From Stemphylium vesicarium (taxonomy: Eukaryota; Ascomycota; Dothideomycetes; Pleosporales; Pleosporaceae), in the NCBI GenBank assembly GCA_004380135.1, contig QXCR01000006.1, positions 496,001 through 560,000 on the forward strand: a stretch of DNA of 64,000 nt, given 5' to 3'. The translations under genes and the position numbers were made by a program. Numbering within the stretch: the stretch's first letter is position 1; each line of letters starts with the position of its first letter. Positions 11,804-23,804 of the stretch are shown here, piece by piece. The notes beneath the pieces were generated by a model that searched no databases, was not told the origin of the DNA, and saw only the letters and a list, made by a program, of their open reading frames with translations.

Positions 11804-14122
11804 ATGAAGGGAACATACGCTCTTATAGTCACTGGCCTTGCCACACAACAAGCTGCCGCTCACTGGGACTTCTTCAACAACTACGGTACACCCGCCTACA
11901 GCAAGAATGAGTGTAACGACAAGCAAAAGGGCGGCTTCAACTGGGCAGACCTCAGCGACGGTGATGTACTCGGCAACTACGGAGACTTCGACTTCTCCGG
12001 AGGCTGGAAGTGCTCCAACAGCTTTGGAAAGCGTGACCTGTTGAGTAAGAGGACCTTTGGGGACAAGTGCATTAAGAACACTGTCAGCAAGGAGAAGCCA
12101 GCTTCATTCGGCTGCTCCCAGCGCGGTTTCTCCATCACCCACATGGACATCTCCGCAGAGTTCGATGCTGAGCTTGAGTTGCACTACAAGATGGAGGACG
12201 GATCCACTTGCAAGCAGCGCGGCAGCTGCTCGGCCGGTGGTTCCACTCTTCAGAATACTCAGTGTGGTGGTGCCAAGTCGGTCGAGGTCTACCTGGGCTC
12301 CCACTACCAGGGTGACAAGGACGCCTGCGAGATTGGCTTCCACAACATTGGCTTCGACTGCGACGCAGAGACCCCATACACCACTCCTACCGTACCTGAG
12401 GTTCCCACTACCTCAAGCCAGGTCGAATCTTCCACCTCCGTCGCAGAATCGACTGCCCCCACTCCCATCTCCAGCACTGCCTCTTCTTGCAACGGAGAGG
12501 AGTGCAACTCAGAGACACCTGCCACATCAACTGCTAGTGCTTGTGAGGGCGACTCTTGCTACCCTGCCTCCACTCCCGAGGCTTCCAGCTCGGCTATCGA
12601 GACACCCGCTACCTCTGCCAACGAGTGCGGACAGTACGGTGGTGAGGGGTGCAACACTCCTACTGAGACGCCCGCTTCCGAAATCCCCGTCTCTTCTGCT
12701 GCTCCCTTCACCAACAGCTCCATGCCTGCTTACACCCCTCCTGCATACACTCCCAGCGAGATGCCTTCTTCGGTAGTCGAGAGCAGCACTGTGACTCCCC
12801 AGCCAGAGACATCCAGCGTCGTCACCCCTCCCACTGAGGAGAGCTCTGCCGCTGTACCTTCATGTGGATACGGCCAGTCTTGCGAAGAGTCCTCTGTTCC
12901 TTCCGTCAGTACCGCTACTCCTCAGCCTGAGTCTTCGACCGCTGTTGTTCCCCCAACTTCGGAGAGCTCTGCTGCTGCCGGATGCGGTTACGGCGAGACT
13001 TGCGAGTCTTCTGCCATTGTCTCGTACATGACCTCAAGCGCTGGTACTCCTCTGCCCACTACCAGCTCTGCTGCTGCTGGATGTGGTTACGGCCAGTCCT
13101 GCGAGGAGTCGTCTGCCGTTGTTTCTTCCGTTGCCTCAAGCACTGGCACTCCTCTGCCTGCCACTAGCTCTGCTGCTCCCCAGCCATCCACCCCCAGCTA
13201 CCCGCCTGTGGACATCACCGACGTCGTCCCCAAATGCATGAACTCCTGGCTGCAAATATCTGCTTCCGGCTGCAAGGACAACACTGACTCCAACTGCTAC
13301 TGCACCAAGCCCGAGTTCACCAAGAACGTCATTGATTGCATTTCAGCTCGCTGCGGAACCGACGATGAGATCAGCAAGTCGCTCCAGTACTTTATTGGTA
13401 TCTGCGCTGAGCACATCCCTGAGAACCCCAAGATCGTCGATGACTGCCCTTCATACATTCCTTTGAACCCTACCCCAGCTGCTCCTATTGGCGGTGCCTC
13501 AACTGGCATTGCTAGCAGCTCGGTTCCTGAGGCCGCTGAGAGCAGCTCCGTCGCTGTCCCTCCCGCTGGTGGTGAGAGCTCCCCTGCTCCTGCTCCTTCT
13601 GCCCCTGCTGAGACCATGTCCACTGCCTACGGCCCTGGCTACCCTGCCGAGACTCCCGCTGTTCCCATCGAGGGCGCTACTACACCTGCCGGAGAGACTA
13701 CTGCTGCTTCTACCGTTGCGTCTTCCGCGACCATCACTCCGGTCGTTGGCACCACTCCCGCTGGCGAAACGCCTGCTGAGCAGACCCCTTGCACTACCAT
13801 CACCTACGGCACCACCACCCTCACCGTTCCCCAGGTCCACTTCACCACCCAGACCAACTCTGCTGGCGCCAACCCGAGTGAGCCCGTCGCTCTCGTCCCT
13901 GGTACTACCCCTGCTGAGACTCCTGCCGCTACCACTGGCGGTGGTGCTTACGCTCCTGCCCCCTACCCCACCACCATGGGCACTGCCACCGTTCCGTTTG
14001 CTTCTGGCACCGGCGGTGTGTATCCCTCATCGCCAGCTGAGTTCACTGGCGCTGCCTTGCCTTTCAACATGGTGCCCAAGGGCGCCATGTTCGGTGCGGT
14101 TCTTGCCTTCTTTGCTCTATAG
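11804..14122 (+). CDS. Large CFEM-domain, Ser/Thr/Pro-rich, probably GPI-anchored surface protein
   Basis: One intron-less frame encodes 772 residues. Residues 1-19 form a signal peptide. Residues about 20-190 form a Cys-containing, Trp/Asp-rich domain that I do not recognise. A long Ser/Thr/Pro/Ala-rich stalk holds short Cys pairs, including three near-identical CGYG[QE][ST]CE units (nt about 12860-12895, 12976-13013, 13078-13112). A CFEM domain follows (about residues 467-545) with eight Cys, including the C-x-D-x5-C-x-C core that in known CFEM proteins provides the haem-binding Asp. A second stalk precedes a C-terminal hydrophobic tail (GAMFGAVLAFFAL) typical of GPI attachment. CFEM proteins work at the cell wall in haem/iron uptake, adhesion or host interaction; which applies here is unknown. 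Confidence 0.88.
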   Translation: MKGTYALIVTGLATQQAAAHWDFFNNYGTPAYSKNECNDKQKGGFNWADLSDGDVLGNYGDFDFSGGWKCSNSFGKRDLLSKRTFGDKCIKNTVSKEKPASFGCSQRGFSITHMDISAEFDAELELHYKMEDGSTCKQRGSCSAGGSTLQNTQCGGAKSVEVYLGSHYQGDKDACEIGFHNIGFDCDAETPYTTPTVPEVPTTSSQVESSTSVAESTAPTPISSTASSCNGEECNSETPATSTASACEGDSCYPASTPEASSSAIETPATSANECGQYGGEGCNTPTETPASEIPVSSAAPFTNSSMPAYTPPAYTPSEMPSSVVESSTVTPQPETSSVVTPPTEESSAAVPSCGYGQSCEESSVPSVSTATPQPESSTAVVPPTSESSAAAGCGYGETCESSAIVSYMTSSAGTPLPTTSSAAAGCGYGQSCEESSAVVSSVASSTGTPLPATSSAAPQPSTPSYPPVDITDVVPKCMNSWLQISASGCKDNTDSNCYCTKPEFTKNVIDCISARCGTDDEISKSLQYFIGICAEHIPENPKIVDDCPSYIPLNPTPAAPIGGASTGIASSSVPEAAESSSVAVPPAGGESSPAPAPSAPAETMSTAYGPGYPAETPAVPIEGATTPAGETTAASTVASSATITPVVGTTPAGETPAEQTPCTTITYGTTTLTVPQVHFTTQTNSAGANPSEPVALVPGTTPAETPAATTGGGAYAPAPYPTTMGTATVPFASGTGGVYPSSPAEFTGAALPFNMVPKGAMFGAVLAFFAL
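12860..13113 (+). repeat. Short Cys-pair repeats in the CFEM protein stalk
   Basis: Three CGYG[QE][ST]CEESS-like units lie in Ser/Thr/Pro-rich spacers of about 35 residues. Looser Cys pairs (SCNGEECN, ACEGDSC, CGQYGGEGC) precede them. Both DNA and protein are repetitive, so copy number may vary between strains. Confidence 0.75.
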
Positions 14123-14562
14123 ATGGTAAATTCTTTTTAATCTTGATCATGGCATCATTTCCTTACGTATAGTCGCTGCATTTGACAATTTTCGTTGTGT
14201 AGGATATACAGTCCGGGTCAGTCGCCCGGATGCTGTAATACAAGTAGCTTTTTCCTTGGATGTACAACAAGTAACAATACAAGAATTTCAAACAAAGACA
14301 TAAAAACATCAATGCGTAACATCGTGACGACCAAGTGGATGCCATCAAGTGCCAACACGAGTTGAATCAGTCATCCAATGCAAGCATGGATTCGCATGTG
14401 AATAAGATCGGGGTAGCTCCAAGACCCGCACGAGCCGAGGTCGGTCATGCTCCCCCAGGGATCATCGTCATCAATTAGCTTCCCCCAGACCCCAATGCCG
14501 TCGCCCACAACAACAACCCCCTCAAGCCATGGTCCCAGCCCAAAAAGCACCAGACGTCCAGC
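14123..14562. other. Intergenic between CFEM and TMEM135-like genes
   Basis: This 3' flank and promoter region has no further gene. The stretch 14163-14348 is AT-rich. Confidence 0.5.
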
Positions 14563-16216
14563 ATGTCGTCGGCAGCCAGCGCATCGCAACCCTCACCGCC
14601 CGGTAAACCCAAACCTATTGACCCCATCCTGCGGAATGCGCTCCGCTACACCATTTCGGCAAAGGAGTATCAGCTGCTGCACCAGTACCTCCTTTCGCGT
14701 GCACCCGTCGTGAAGAAGCGCAGCATACATCCCAAGCGATATGATGCCATCGTCAAGGGGCCGGATGATTACAATGTAGCCGCTTTTCGCGCAGCGTTGC
14801 GGTTGGGCGTGGTGACATTATCTGGGCTGAAGACGTGGGAGATAATCAAGACGAGACTATTGTCGCGAGGAACCGTGAAGAAGTACATCTCCATCATGAA
14901 AACTCATGAAAAATAGATATTGATACTATGTTAGAACACAACCTCGCGTGCCCATCTGGAAGTCCTCCAACGTCCGCCTCAGCAGTTCCCTCGCCCTCAT
15001 ACTCCTCTTCCACCGCCTCCTCCGACGCGTCTTTGTGCGCATCCGCGAGAGTCTCCTCAGCAATGAAGCGCGTTCCTTCCGGCGGCGAAACCCTCGTATT
15101 TCGCGCTCGCTGACCTCGAAACTCGCGCCGGCGATTGGATCCAGCTTGGCAGGTTTCTTCCTCGCCGTCTACCCCGGCGACCAACTGCGCATTACAATCA
15201 CCATATACATCATGACGCGTGCGCTGGAGTTCGGCTACAACTACCTCGAAGAGCTGGGATACTTCAAAAACAGACCGAGCTGGTTTGGGTCATGGATGAT
15301 CATGCCGGTAGCATGCGGTCAGTTACTGCACGCCTTCGTCTTCGACCGCGACTGTTTCCCTGCTGGATTCGGCGACCATATTCTACAAAATTCGCCAGAG
15401 TATATTCAGAAGCGGCCTGCCGACTACCCGCGCACGGCACACTGGCCGGGAACGTTTGACATTGTGGACAACCTAGCGGAAATCTCGCGCCAACGCTGGC
15501 CACCCTTCGTCTCGCCCATACTCTTCCCCACAGCAGAAACGCTGCCAAAGCGATTAGCTGCCATCTCCCCAATTACCTCGCCCGCCCACCCGGCCATCAA
15601 GTCCCTCTCCTGCGCGCTGCTCCATCCACAGGACCCATCCTGTCTGCGCACATACATCCAATACTGGATCCAAGCCTTTCCCAAAATCGCCCGCTTATTC
15701 ACAATCTTCTTCGCCGCAATGAGCATAACCAGGTACAAAGACTTCCTCTCTTCTCCCATGGCGGCTGCGAACGGCCTTGCCAAACGTATCCTGCGCATGT
15801 CGCTTTTCCTGTCTGGCGCTATAGGAACGAGTTGGGGTTCCATCTGCCTGCTGCAGAACATCCTGCATCGCTCCTTCCTCGCTACGCAGCGCTGGTTCGT
15901 CAGCGGATTCTTGGGCGGGTTGTGGGGTTTCCTGGGCCGCAAGAGCGGAAGGGGAAATTTCTTGTACACGGCGCGTATGTCGGTGGATTCGCTCTGGAAA
16001 GTCGGTGTCAAGAGGGGCTGGTGGAAGGGATTCAAGAATGGCGATGTTGCGCTATTCGTGGTTAGTTTGGCCGCTGTGAATGCGCTGTATGAGGTTTCGC
16101 CGCGCTCGGTGAATAGTGGGGTTGCGAGGAAGGGGCTGGGTGTGCTGAGGGGCGAGGGATGGGTTGATCGGGCTGTGGTGTGTGGCCCGGAGGATGAGAG
16201 GGAGAAGGAGGATTAA
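14563..16216 (+). CDS. TMEM135-like integral membrane protein
   Basis: Exons 14563-14882 and 14935-16216 join across a 52-base GT..AG intron to give 533 residues. The first exon encodes a hydrophilic N-terminus (PKPIDPILRNALRYTISAKEY). The second holds several membrane-length hydrophobic stretches, with IGSSLAGFFLAVYPGD, YLEELGYF and WMIMPVACGQLLHAFVFD, a pattern shared by the fungal TMEM135 family. Animal TMEM135 acts at peroxisomes and mitochondria in lipid and organelle homeostasis; the role in fungi is largely unassigned. The last 30 residues are charged. The gene converges on SFH5 with 227 bases between stops. Confidence 0.8.
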
Positions 16217-16443
16217 TGAATATTCGTTTTCTTTTCTGTTGATGCTGTATACATATATGCTTGCAAATTCATAGCCACAAGTTTAGTATTTTTGCATTTT
16301 GTAATATCAATCCTCCAAAGAGTGGGGCATGGGTATATCAGGGCCTTCTCACTACCCATTAGACGACTACATCGCTCTCACCTGCCATTATATTTCTCCC
16401 CTCCCCTCCCCTGCAATCACATCACACACACACAAACTGACAC

Positions 16444-17651
16444 TCAAACCATCTTCACCTTCTCGGCACACTCGCTCAACTCCCCGCCCTCACCCCCATA
16501 ACTCTTCGGCACGCCCTTGCCCAATTCCCCCGCAAGCTGATTCCCATAACTTAGCACCACAAACTTGCGGCTCGTCTCCTTGGCCACCACCAACTTGATG
16601 GCATTGAACAGCCAGCCCATGACCATGGGCACATTGACAAAGAACTTGCGCGACAGCGTCTCCGGGTAGTGACGCCCGAGTATCTCAATCGTCTTGTTGG
16701 TCGCGGTTTTGACGAGGGGATCGCGGCGCAGGAAGGAGACTTGCAGGTAATCGTGGATCTGGAAGCCTTGGTAGGGGTCCGGGCCTTGGTTGTAGTCTGG
16801 GATGGGGACTGTGGCGGAGGAGAGGCGGAGGGCTTGGATTGATTTTTCCATGAGGCCGACGCGCCAGCGGAGGAAACTGTGTGACACATGTCTGGTTAGC
16901 TCGCCGCTTCCAAAGCATTGATTGATAAGGAATTTTGTAGGCCTTACGCATCCAAATCCCCAAATGTAGCCTTGTTATCCTTGACAGCGCCATAAATGTT
17001 AAACGTTACGATATCAGTCTTATTCGGACTCTCAGGCACGCCCGCGACTTCCAGTACGTAGCCCAGCCCGTCGAACTTGCTCTTCTCGTACGTCTCGCTT
17101 GCGGCTTTGATGGGATCGAATGTCTTGCGCCACTTCAGCGTCTCGAGAAGCTGCGTCCTGGCCTTGTCCAGGTCATTTTGGTTGGCGCGTAGGAACTTTT
17201 GCAGGATGAGCTTGGTGTGGAAGGCGTTCGATTTGCTGAGCTCGATGCCGTAGACTTCATTGTGCTGGGCGTCGGCGACGAGGGCTTCGAAACTGTCATA
17301 GAACTTTGTAAGGGGATGGTCGGGTGCGGTTTCAGGCCATACGGGGCCGTGGGTAGGTTCTGTGGTGGTGGGTTCGGGCTTCGGGTCGCTGGGTGCGGCG
17401 GTGGGCGTTGCAGCGGGTGCTGTTGTGTAGGCTGGTGGTGCTTCTTCTGTCTTCTGTTCCTCCTCTTTCTTGTCTGCGACTGACAGATCGGCTACTGCGG
17501 CAGTCGCGTTATCAACAGCCTCCGCATTGTCCTTCTTATCAGTATACTCGGCCGTGAGGTTCGGCTCGGGCTGCTTCTCTAGGCCAGCCCCACCGAGAAG
17601 ACCGGCGCCTTCGGTAGGTGCTGCATTGGCTTCCTCTGGCTTAGTAGACAT
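16444..17651 (-). CDS. SFH5: Phosphatidylinositol transfer protein SFH5 (CRAL-TRIO)
   Basis: Exons 16948-17651 and 16444-16876, separated by a 71-base intron, give 378 residues. An acidic, Ala/Pro/Thr-rich tail of about 100 residues is followed by the conserved start of the core (HPLTKFYDSFEALVADA), a CRAL-TRIO N-terminal helical region with LILQKFLRANQNDLDKAR, then the lipid-binding lobe (DIVTFNIYGAVKDNKATFGD, FLRWRVGLMEKSI, DYLQVSFLRRDP). YPETLSRKFFVNVP is the typical Sec14-family strand. SFH5 is a non-classical Sec14 protein of cytosol and ER that moves phosphatidylinositol; some orthologues bind haem. There is no signal peptide. The gene converges on the TMEM135-like gene. Confidence 0.92.
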
Positions 17652-19152
17652 TTTGTACGTGACTATACGAGCTCTGTGAGCGCAAGGTGATCTGCGTGTT
17701 GTATCTATGATGTGTTCGAGGGTCTCGGAGATCAGACCACAAACTCCGGAGCCGCAACATGAAACGCGCGCTCACGTGTTCCCCACCTGTTCACTCAGGT
17801 GCCTGAACAAGGGCAGTTCAAGATCGCGAAGATTGCGCAGAGACATCACTGTTGAATTGCACCGACATACTTGGAAAGGAGTTGCATGCATTTATGTTCT
17901 ATTCAGGCCATGAATTTCTTCATTGTCCTTTCTTCTAGCACGTCCGGTCTCCATTATCACATCTATAGTAGACAATGCCTGTAGTTTCCACTAAAGTACA
18001 ATGTAATCATGAGTCCAGCCCGAATCAACACAGGACAGCAGGCCCGGGACCCAGGGTGCGCGTACGGTAGGTACCAAACCGATCTGGATCCAAGTTAGCA
18101 CGAAGTACAGCCAAGCGGTATTGTGCGAGGATCAGAATTGAGAAGCAATCAGTCGAAAGATGAAAAGTCTCGAATGTTTTTTCAATCAGTGAGGCGAACC
18201 TCTCTGAGTTAGCATGAATTGGTGTTCATCAGAGCACAGTAAAAACAAGAAAAGAAGAGGGGAATTACCATTTCAGAGTAAGCAAGGAGCTTAACAGTAC
18301 GTGTTTTATCAAGCTACTAGATATCTGGAATGAAGTCAGCGACATGTCACGGCAAGAAATGTTGCGACTAAGATTCGAGGGTGGAAAAGTTGTCAGGTAA
18401 TCGAACTAAATTGTTCCCCATGAATAGGTCGGTATTTGATAATACATTTGTTGCTCATCATAGAACGATGTGTGTTGGGGGTACATAGGGTATAATCTAA
18501 CCTTTCAATCAAGCCGCAGCTCCATGAAACCCTCCCCATACCGAGCACATTGTATCGTCGCTTGCGACCATTGTGAACCGTGAGCAATGGATGCGCGACA
18601 TAGGGAGTGCTTCATGAAGCTACGATGGGGCGCTACTACGAGATCGGGCCTGCGCAGGTTTTGCGCTTACAACAGCGAGCCATGGCCACGGTTTCTAATG
18701 CCTTTTAAAATGTTAGCTGGAATTCGCGAACAAGTTTTCCGTAACAATTCAGTGAAAGGTTGAAGAGATCAGTATTCCCGTTTGGCTTGGGTGGTCGGAT
18801 CACCATAGAATGTATGATAGGGGCGACACAAGTGTTCATCATGATAGTTGGAGTGATAGGGAGAAGTTGGAGGAAGCGGGCAGTGACTTACCAAAGGTTG
18901 CGTTGTGTTGTGAAGAAAAAGAAGAGAGTCGCAAAGGTCCAACTTTTGTATGGGAACTTTTCGCGGCGGTTTTTCGTTTCGCCGGGCGGGATGTGGTCCT
19001 AGCTTTGACCATAGCGCCTCTTGTACCCATCGAACGCGCTCCCGCTCTCGTCGTTCTCAGGTCGGCACCCACCACGCGCGTATCCTGATCAACAGTGTAA
19101 CCTCTCCGCCTTCGCAATTCATATCAGCCCAACTCGTCGCTACCGTTTCAAT
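17652..19152. other. Divergent intergenic region SFH5 / RRM gene
   Basis: About 1.5 kb contains the SFH5 promoter (minus) and the RRM gene promoter (plus). The small frames show no protein-like composition. Confidence 0.5.
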
Positions 19153-20062
19153 ATGGTCGCCTCACCAGCCACGACCTCCTTTGACAGCTTCGTCAAGCAG
19201 ACGCGGGAGAAGAAGAAGAACGAGGCCCTTGCACAACAGTTCCTAGGCGGCGGAAACCGGGGACGAAAAGGCAATGCCCCAGGTACAGGCGCAAAGTCGC
19301 GCGTCGAATCCGAGAAGCCCTCGTTGCTCAGCCGGATAAACGGTAGTGCGGGCGTTCAAAAGCGATCAGCCAGCGCGAAGCCAGCGGGCTCCATCGACGG
19401 GAAATGGCAGCACGACCTCCACAAGTTGAACAACCCCCGCGGGGCGGCCAATACCAGGAACAGCCTCGCTCGAACCGCATCGGCATCGCAGGTAGAGCGC
19501 AACACCAGGACGTTTGACAAGTTCGCTTCGTCCATCACTCGGGGCGCGGCTGCCCGCGTCAATGACGCACCGGGCTTCAGCATCCGAGGCGTCGCGAACG
19601 GAGGACCATGCACCGTAGTTGCAAGCAACTTTGCGCCTGGAACAACAGCCGCGGACATCGAGGCCGTCATGAGCCCGATCGGAGGAGAGACTCTGGGATG
19701 CAGGCTCTTGTCCGCGAACCCGACGGTCATGGTGGAGCTCCAGTTTGCGAGCAGGGAGGGGGCTGAGAATGTGATTGCGACGTTTAACAACCAAAAGGTC
19801 AGTGCATGTAAATAACGTCTATGCTGGACAGGACTAACGCAATGTACAGGCTGATGGCAGACTACTCTACGTTTACATGAAGGACGTCCCTGCGAGCACC
19901 CACCTTTCGCTGTCCCGAGCACCGCCCGCTCGCCTCACGCAATCAGTCGACGATATGGACATCGACACCGGCGCACGACCTGGCAACCTCCAAAGTGGCC
20001 GCTATTCCTTGGGCGATGGTGGTCGTAGAGACCCGCCCCGCGGCCCCCGCCGCCGATACTAA
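19153..20062 (+). CDS. RNA-binding protein with one RRM
   Basis: Exons 19153-19797 and 19850-20062, joined over a 52-base GT..AG intron, encode 285 residues. The start at MVASPATTSFDSF is the first Met after the upstream open frame loses protein character. The N-terminal half is basic and disordered (KQTREKKKNE, GGGNRGRKG). The RRM spans roughly residues 152-226: CTVVASNFAPGTTAADIEAVMSPIG forms beta1-alpha1, VMVELQFASREGAENVIATFN forms the central strand and second helix, and LLYVYMKD the last strand. The RNP aromatic residues are weakly conserved. The tail is Arg/Gly/Asp-rich (RRDPPRGPRRRY). This layout resembles Yra1/Mlo3/ALYREF-type mRNA export adaptors, but that match is inferred and the export-factor end motifs were not found. 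Confidence 0.8.
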
Positions 20063-20362
20063 GGGCTTCAACACTTAGATAAAACTCTTCTTCAATTAAT
20101 CTTGTACGATACCCTTTCACGAACGATAGCGACGAGCAGCATAGTTTTAGAAAAAGAGGGGACTTATAGTCCCCACGACACGTGGATGAGGTGTATTGGT
20201 ATTTTCCAGTAGCTGGCTTCTTTCACTTTGATGGCAAAGGCAAACGAGTCGGATTATACAGGCCTTCGACATTAGTCCAGCTAAGCTTGTCAAGATAGCA
20301 ATTCGGCATCTAGAGTATACTCCTAATCACATGCTTTGACCTACACGGCTCTCCACCACATC

Positions 20363-22310
20363 TTACTTGCTCGTCCATCCTTGAATAGCGGAATCGATCT
20401 CGCTCCTGTACCTCTGCTGGCCCTCGCACTGCTCCAAGAAAACCTTGTACTTGGCATCCAGCAGCTTCTTGACTGTCTTGTCAGCCAAAGGCTTGACCGT
20501 CTTACCAGGCTTGCTGAGCCTGTCCATAATGTCCCACAGCGGCTCGCTGTTGCCATCCTTGTCTGTACTGGCCGCCTTTGCGCCAAGCATAGCTGCGCCG
20601 TGGACAACAGCAGCGTGGACATATCGTGGGATGAGCACAGGCATGTCGCATGCTGTGGCCATGAGCTGCATGAGCAGGCCGTTCTGGCACTGGGAACCAG
20701 ACATGAAGATGGACGAGATGACGTGCCCGGATTTGTTCATCGCAGACACGATTTGGTGCGTCTGGAGAGCAATGAACTCCATGGTGGCGTAGTAGTAGAG
20801 TGCCAAACCGTCGAGACTCTTGTCGGAGCTCAGACCGATAACAGAGCCCTTCATATTGGGGTCAGCCACAGGTGAGCGGTTGCCGAACAGGTCGCCGTAG
20901 AAGAAGAAGTGGCGACCGAGCCAGGAGATGTGTGGTGCCTTTTCATTCTCGGCCATCTCGTGCAGGTGCTCGTTGAGATAGTCGTAGATGTTTGTGTTGT
21001 ACGTCTCGGCGACAGATACAGCCTCGTTGAAAGCCGGATGCGTCTCGATTACGTGCTTGAGCAGTTCACCCGTAGCACTTTGCCCGCCCTCTGCCATCCA
21101 GTAGCCTGGCAGCAGAACGTCCCGGTATGGTCCCCATACACCGTCGACGAAGACGGGATCGCGCGACATGGCGAGGTGGCAGGTGGAGGTTCCTGCAACA
21201 GCAGCGAGACGGGTGAAGGCTTGCGAGACGTCGTTCTTGGGCTGGTCCATGTCGAGTGTGTCCCCATCGAGCTTGACCTTTGCGCCGACGGTACCGATCC
21301 AACCAGCGTAAGCATCGATGACGCCGCTGCCGACTGCGATACCGGGCTGGAGGCCCATTTCCTGTGCCGCCTTTTCGCTAAGTGTGCCAACGAGCTCGCC
21401 AGCAGTGAGGTAGCGTCCGTTCTACCTGATTGTTAGCTAGACCACCAAGTGTCAAAGGGAGGGACAAACCACATTGTCGACACCTCCCATGCGCTTGAAG
21501 TTGTCTTCGCACAGATCCTTAAGACCAATTTCCGTCAGGAAATCCTCCTGCCAGCCCTTGACACTGCCGTCAACGCCAACCGGCACGAAGCCTTGCTTGC
21601 AAACCACGCTGCAGTAGCTCCGGCTCTCGCTTCCGGTAGCAAGATGTGTAAGAGCATCAGTCAAATCGTAGAACTTGCACCGGTCGAACAGCTCCTTCGG
21701 CATGTTGTTCTTGAGCCACAACACCTTTGGGATTTCCATCTCAATGGACATCTTACCTCCGACGTATCGAAGCAAGTTGTGGTTTGTGGCATTGATCTTG
21801 TTCGTCTCCTCCACGGGCCGGTGATCGAGCCAAAGAATGACGTTGCGGTCGTTGCCATCTTTGTTGTCGAAATTGGGCCCAGTGACGGGAACAGGCTCGT
21901 CGGTATCGTCTCTGAAAACTGCGAGCGAGCAAGTGGCGTCGAAGCCGATACCGCGTATGGTTTCCTGGTCGATGTTGTGCTGGTCCATCGCCCGACGAAC
22001 CGAGGAGCAAATGCATCGCCAAATGTCGGTTGTGGATTGTTCCTGGCTGGAATTAGTCTTCGACCATGGCTTTACCTTGAGGAGCGTGAATTACATAGTA
22101 ACCAGTCTGTGGCTGCCAGAGGCCAATGTTTTCTGAAGCCAATCCGACGATATCGCCCTGATCGTTCATGATGCAGGCTCGGGCACTACCAGTACCCACG
22201 TCGATACCGATGTAATGGTCGACTTGTGGGTGGAGCTCATTGCGGGGATCGGTCGACAGTTGCCGCGACTGCTTGCGCTGAGTCTGCCTGAAAGGGATCG
22301 AAGCAGCCAT
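20363..22310 (-). CDS. FGGY-family carbohydrate kinase (D-ribulokinase-like)
   Basis: Three exons (22095-22310, 21470-22042, 20363-21421) with introns of 52 and 48 bases give 615 residues. The N-terminal ATP phosphate loop is at residues about 34-45 (YIGIDVGTGSAR). The middle has GIGFDATCSLAV and the substrate-side segment WLDHRPVEETNKIN. The C-terminal lobe has MSGSQCQNGLLMQLMATACD, the FGGY signature region. The length and these motifs match the eukaryotic FGGY/yeast YDR109C group, which phosphorylates D-ribulose and thus repairs or recycles ketopentoses in the cytosol. The second intron acceptor was chosen as TAG before AACGGACGC because it restores NGRYLTAGELVG. The gene is divergent to EMC10. 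Confidence 0.92.
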
Positions 22311-22903
22311 GGTGGTTGTGAGTGTGCAAGAAAAGACAGGAATGTGAGAATATAGAGGAAATAGCGGAAAATCAGCAGAGATCTTGTACTTCCGCGAAAT
22401 AATGTTGAGCTACATCACAGCTGTAAATGCGGGATGAGCTCATAAGAGCTCTGGAGAAGCTATAGTATGGTGGGGGTGGGGCAATAGGGTGCTTAGTGGC
22501 CCAGACGTTCTATGCAATCGGGCTACACGCTTCTAGGGTCGTCGGGTTGGGCGCCGATCCATTCGCGAAAGGGACGGAGAAAGGTGGGCATTGTGAATTT
22601 CGGATCCACTTCTTTTGGTATGCCGGATGCTGTTGGCTGTCCAGAACGCCACGTAAAGCAAGCTCGAGTCTTGGATGATGACTATCGGTGTGACGCCGGA
22701 TCAAGCGGAGAGTCAGGATCAATTATTGACTTGGGCATCTCACGAGAGGTGGAGAGAGGAGGGGTTGAGGGAAATAAGGGCTCGATTCGAGTGAATGTTC
22801 CTCGGCGATACGATTCGCCGGTGGGAGCTAGGCAAGCTTCCGCCTCCAACACCAATGCGTGTCCACGGGTACAGATAGTACCTACTTGGACCAAAACGCC
22901 AAC
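22311..22903. other. Shared promoter region FGGY kinase / EMC10
   Basis: About 590 bases lie between two divergent starts, so a bidirectional promoter is likely. No coding content is supported. Confidence 0.5.
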
Positions 22904-23519
22904 ATGCTACTTTCCAGGCTTCTTTTGCTGCCCGTTGCAGTCGCGTCCTCGGTTACGCTCTACGTATCTTCTGTCCCAGCCTCTGCAGATACGGCCGCAA
23001 TTGCCTCGCCAGTACCCCTCGCGCAGATCGAGTATGATGCGGATCAGTCGGTCGGCACCCTAGCCTCATATACACCGCCATCGGGCTCCTACTCGGCAGA
23101 CCACTTATTACGCGTCGGTCTTACAGACCCCAAATCGGGCTCATGGCGCGGCGTTGTCACATCAGCAGCCAGCTTCTCTGAGCAATACAACAAGAAGTTT
23201 GTCATCCACGTCGACGACAAGGGCGAGCCGTTCCACATTGGCTTTGGCACGAAAGCAAAGGGTAGTGGAGATGAGGTGGAAGTCGAGGTCGTGAGGAAGA
23301 ATGTTGGACCCAAGCCGGTCCTGAACAAGCCTATCGTGTTGAACGCGGAGGGCAAGCTGGGTGGAGAAGAGCCGGAGAAGACATTCTTGCAAAAGTGGGT
23401 AGAGACACATGGGCTATTGGGGGTAACTACACTGACAAGAATGCAGGTACTGGTGGGCTCTAGCACTCTTCCTGGTTGTTCAACTAGTCGCAGGTGGTGG
23501 TGGTGGTGGGGAGAAATAA
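22904..23519 (+). CDS. EMC10: ER membrane protein complex subunit 10
   Basis: Exons 22904-23394 and 23447-23519 give 187 residues. A signal peptide (MLLSRLLLLPVAVASSV) leads to a luminal beta-rich domain with YTPPSGSYSADHLLRVGL and GEPFHIGFGTKAKG. FLQKYWWALALFLVVQLVAGG forms the C-terminal membrane helix, followed by a Gly run and EK. The intron (52 bases, donor GTGGGT) splits the Lys codon just before the helix; without splicing the helix is lost. EMC10 is a luminal/peripheral subunit of the EMC insertase that places membrane proteins in the ER. The size is slightly smaller than typical fungal members. Confidence 0.85.
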
Positions 23520-23804
23520 GCAAACGGCTAGCAAGGTGCCTTCGCAGGTCCCCCTCTGAACGTAATGGATACCCGGAATCTGAACTGGTAATACCACTAC
23601 CGACTTTAATCTCCCTATCGTGTAACATGTCTTTGTTCGTCTCCACAGTTTATTTCTCTACACGGTTTCATCACCCAAGAAGTAAGAGAGGTGCGGTTTT
23701 GGTATTGAAGGTAAGAGTCGTAAGCTATTATACATTCCATGTCATTTCGATGGTGCTAAGTCTATCTATCGTGTCGGGTATAAGCATACATCATGTAGGG
23801 GTAC

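Noticed and set aside
12057..12776. Long alternative frames inside the CFEM gene (also 13488-14129).
   Set aside because: They are out-of-phase shadows of a low-complexity Ser/Thr/Pro coding region.
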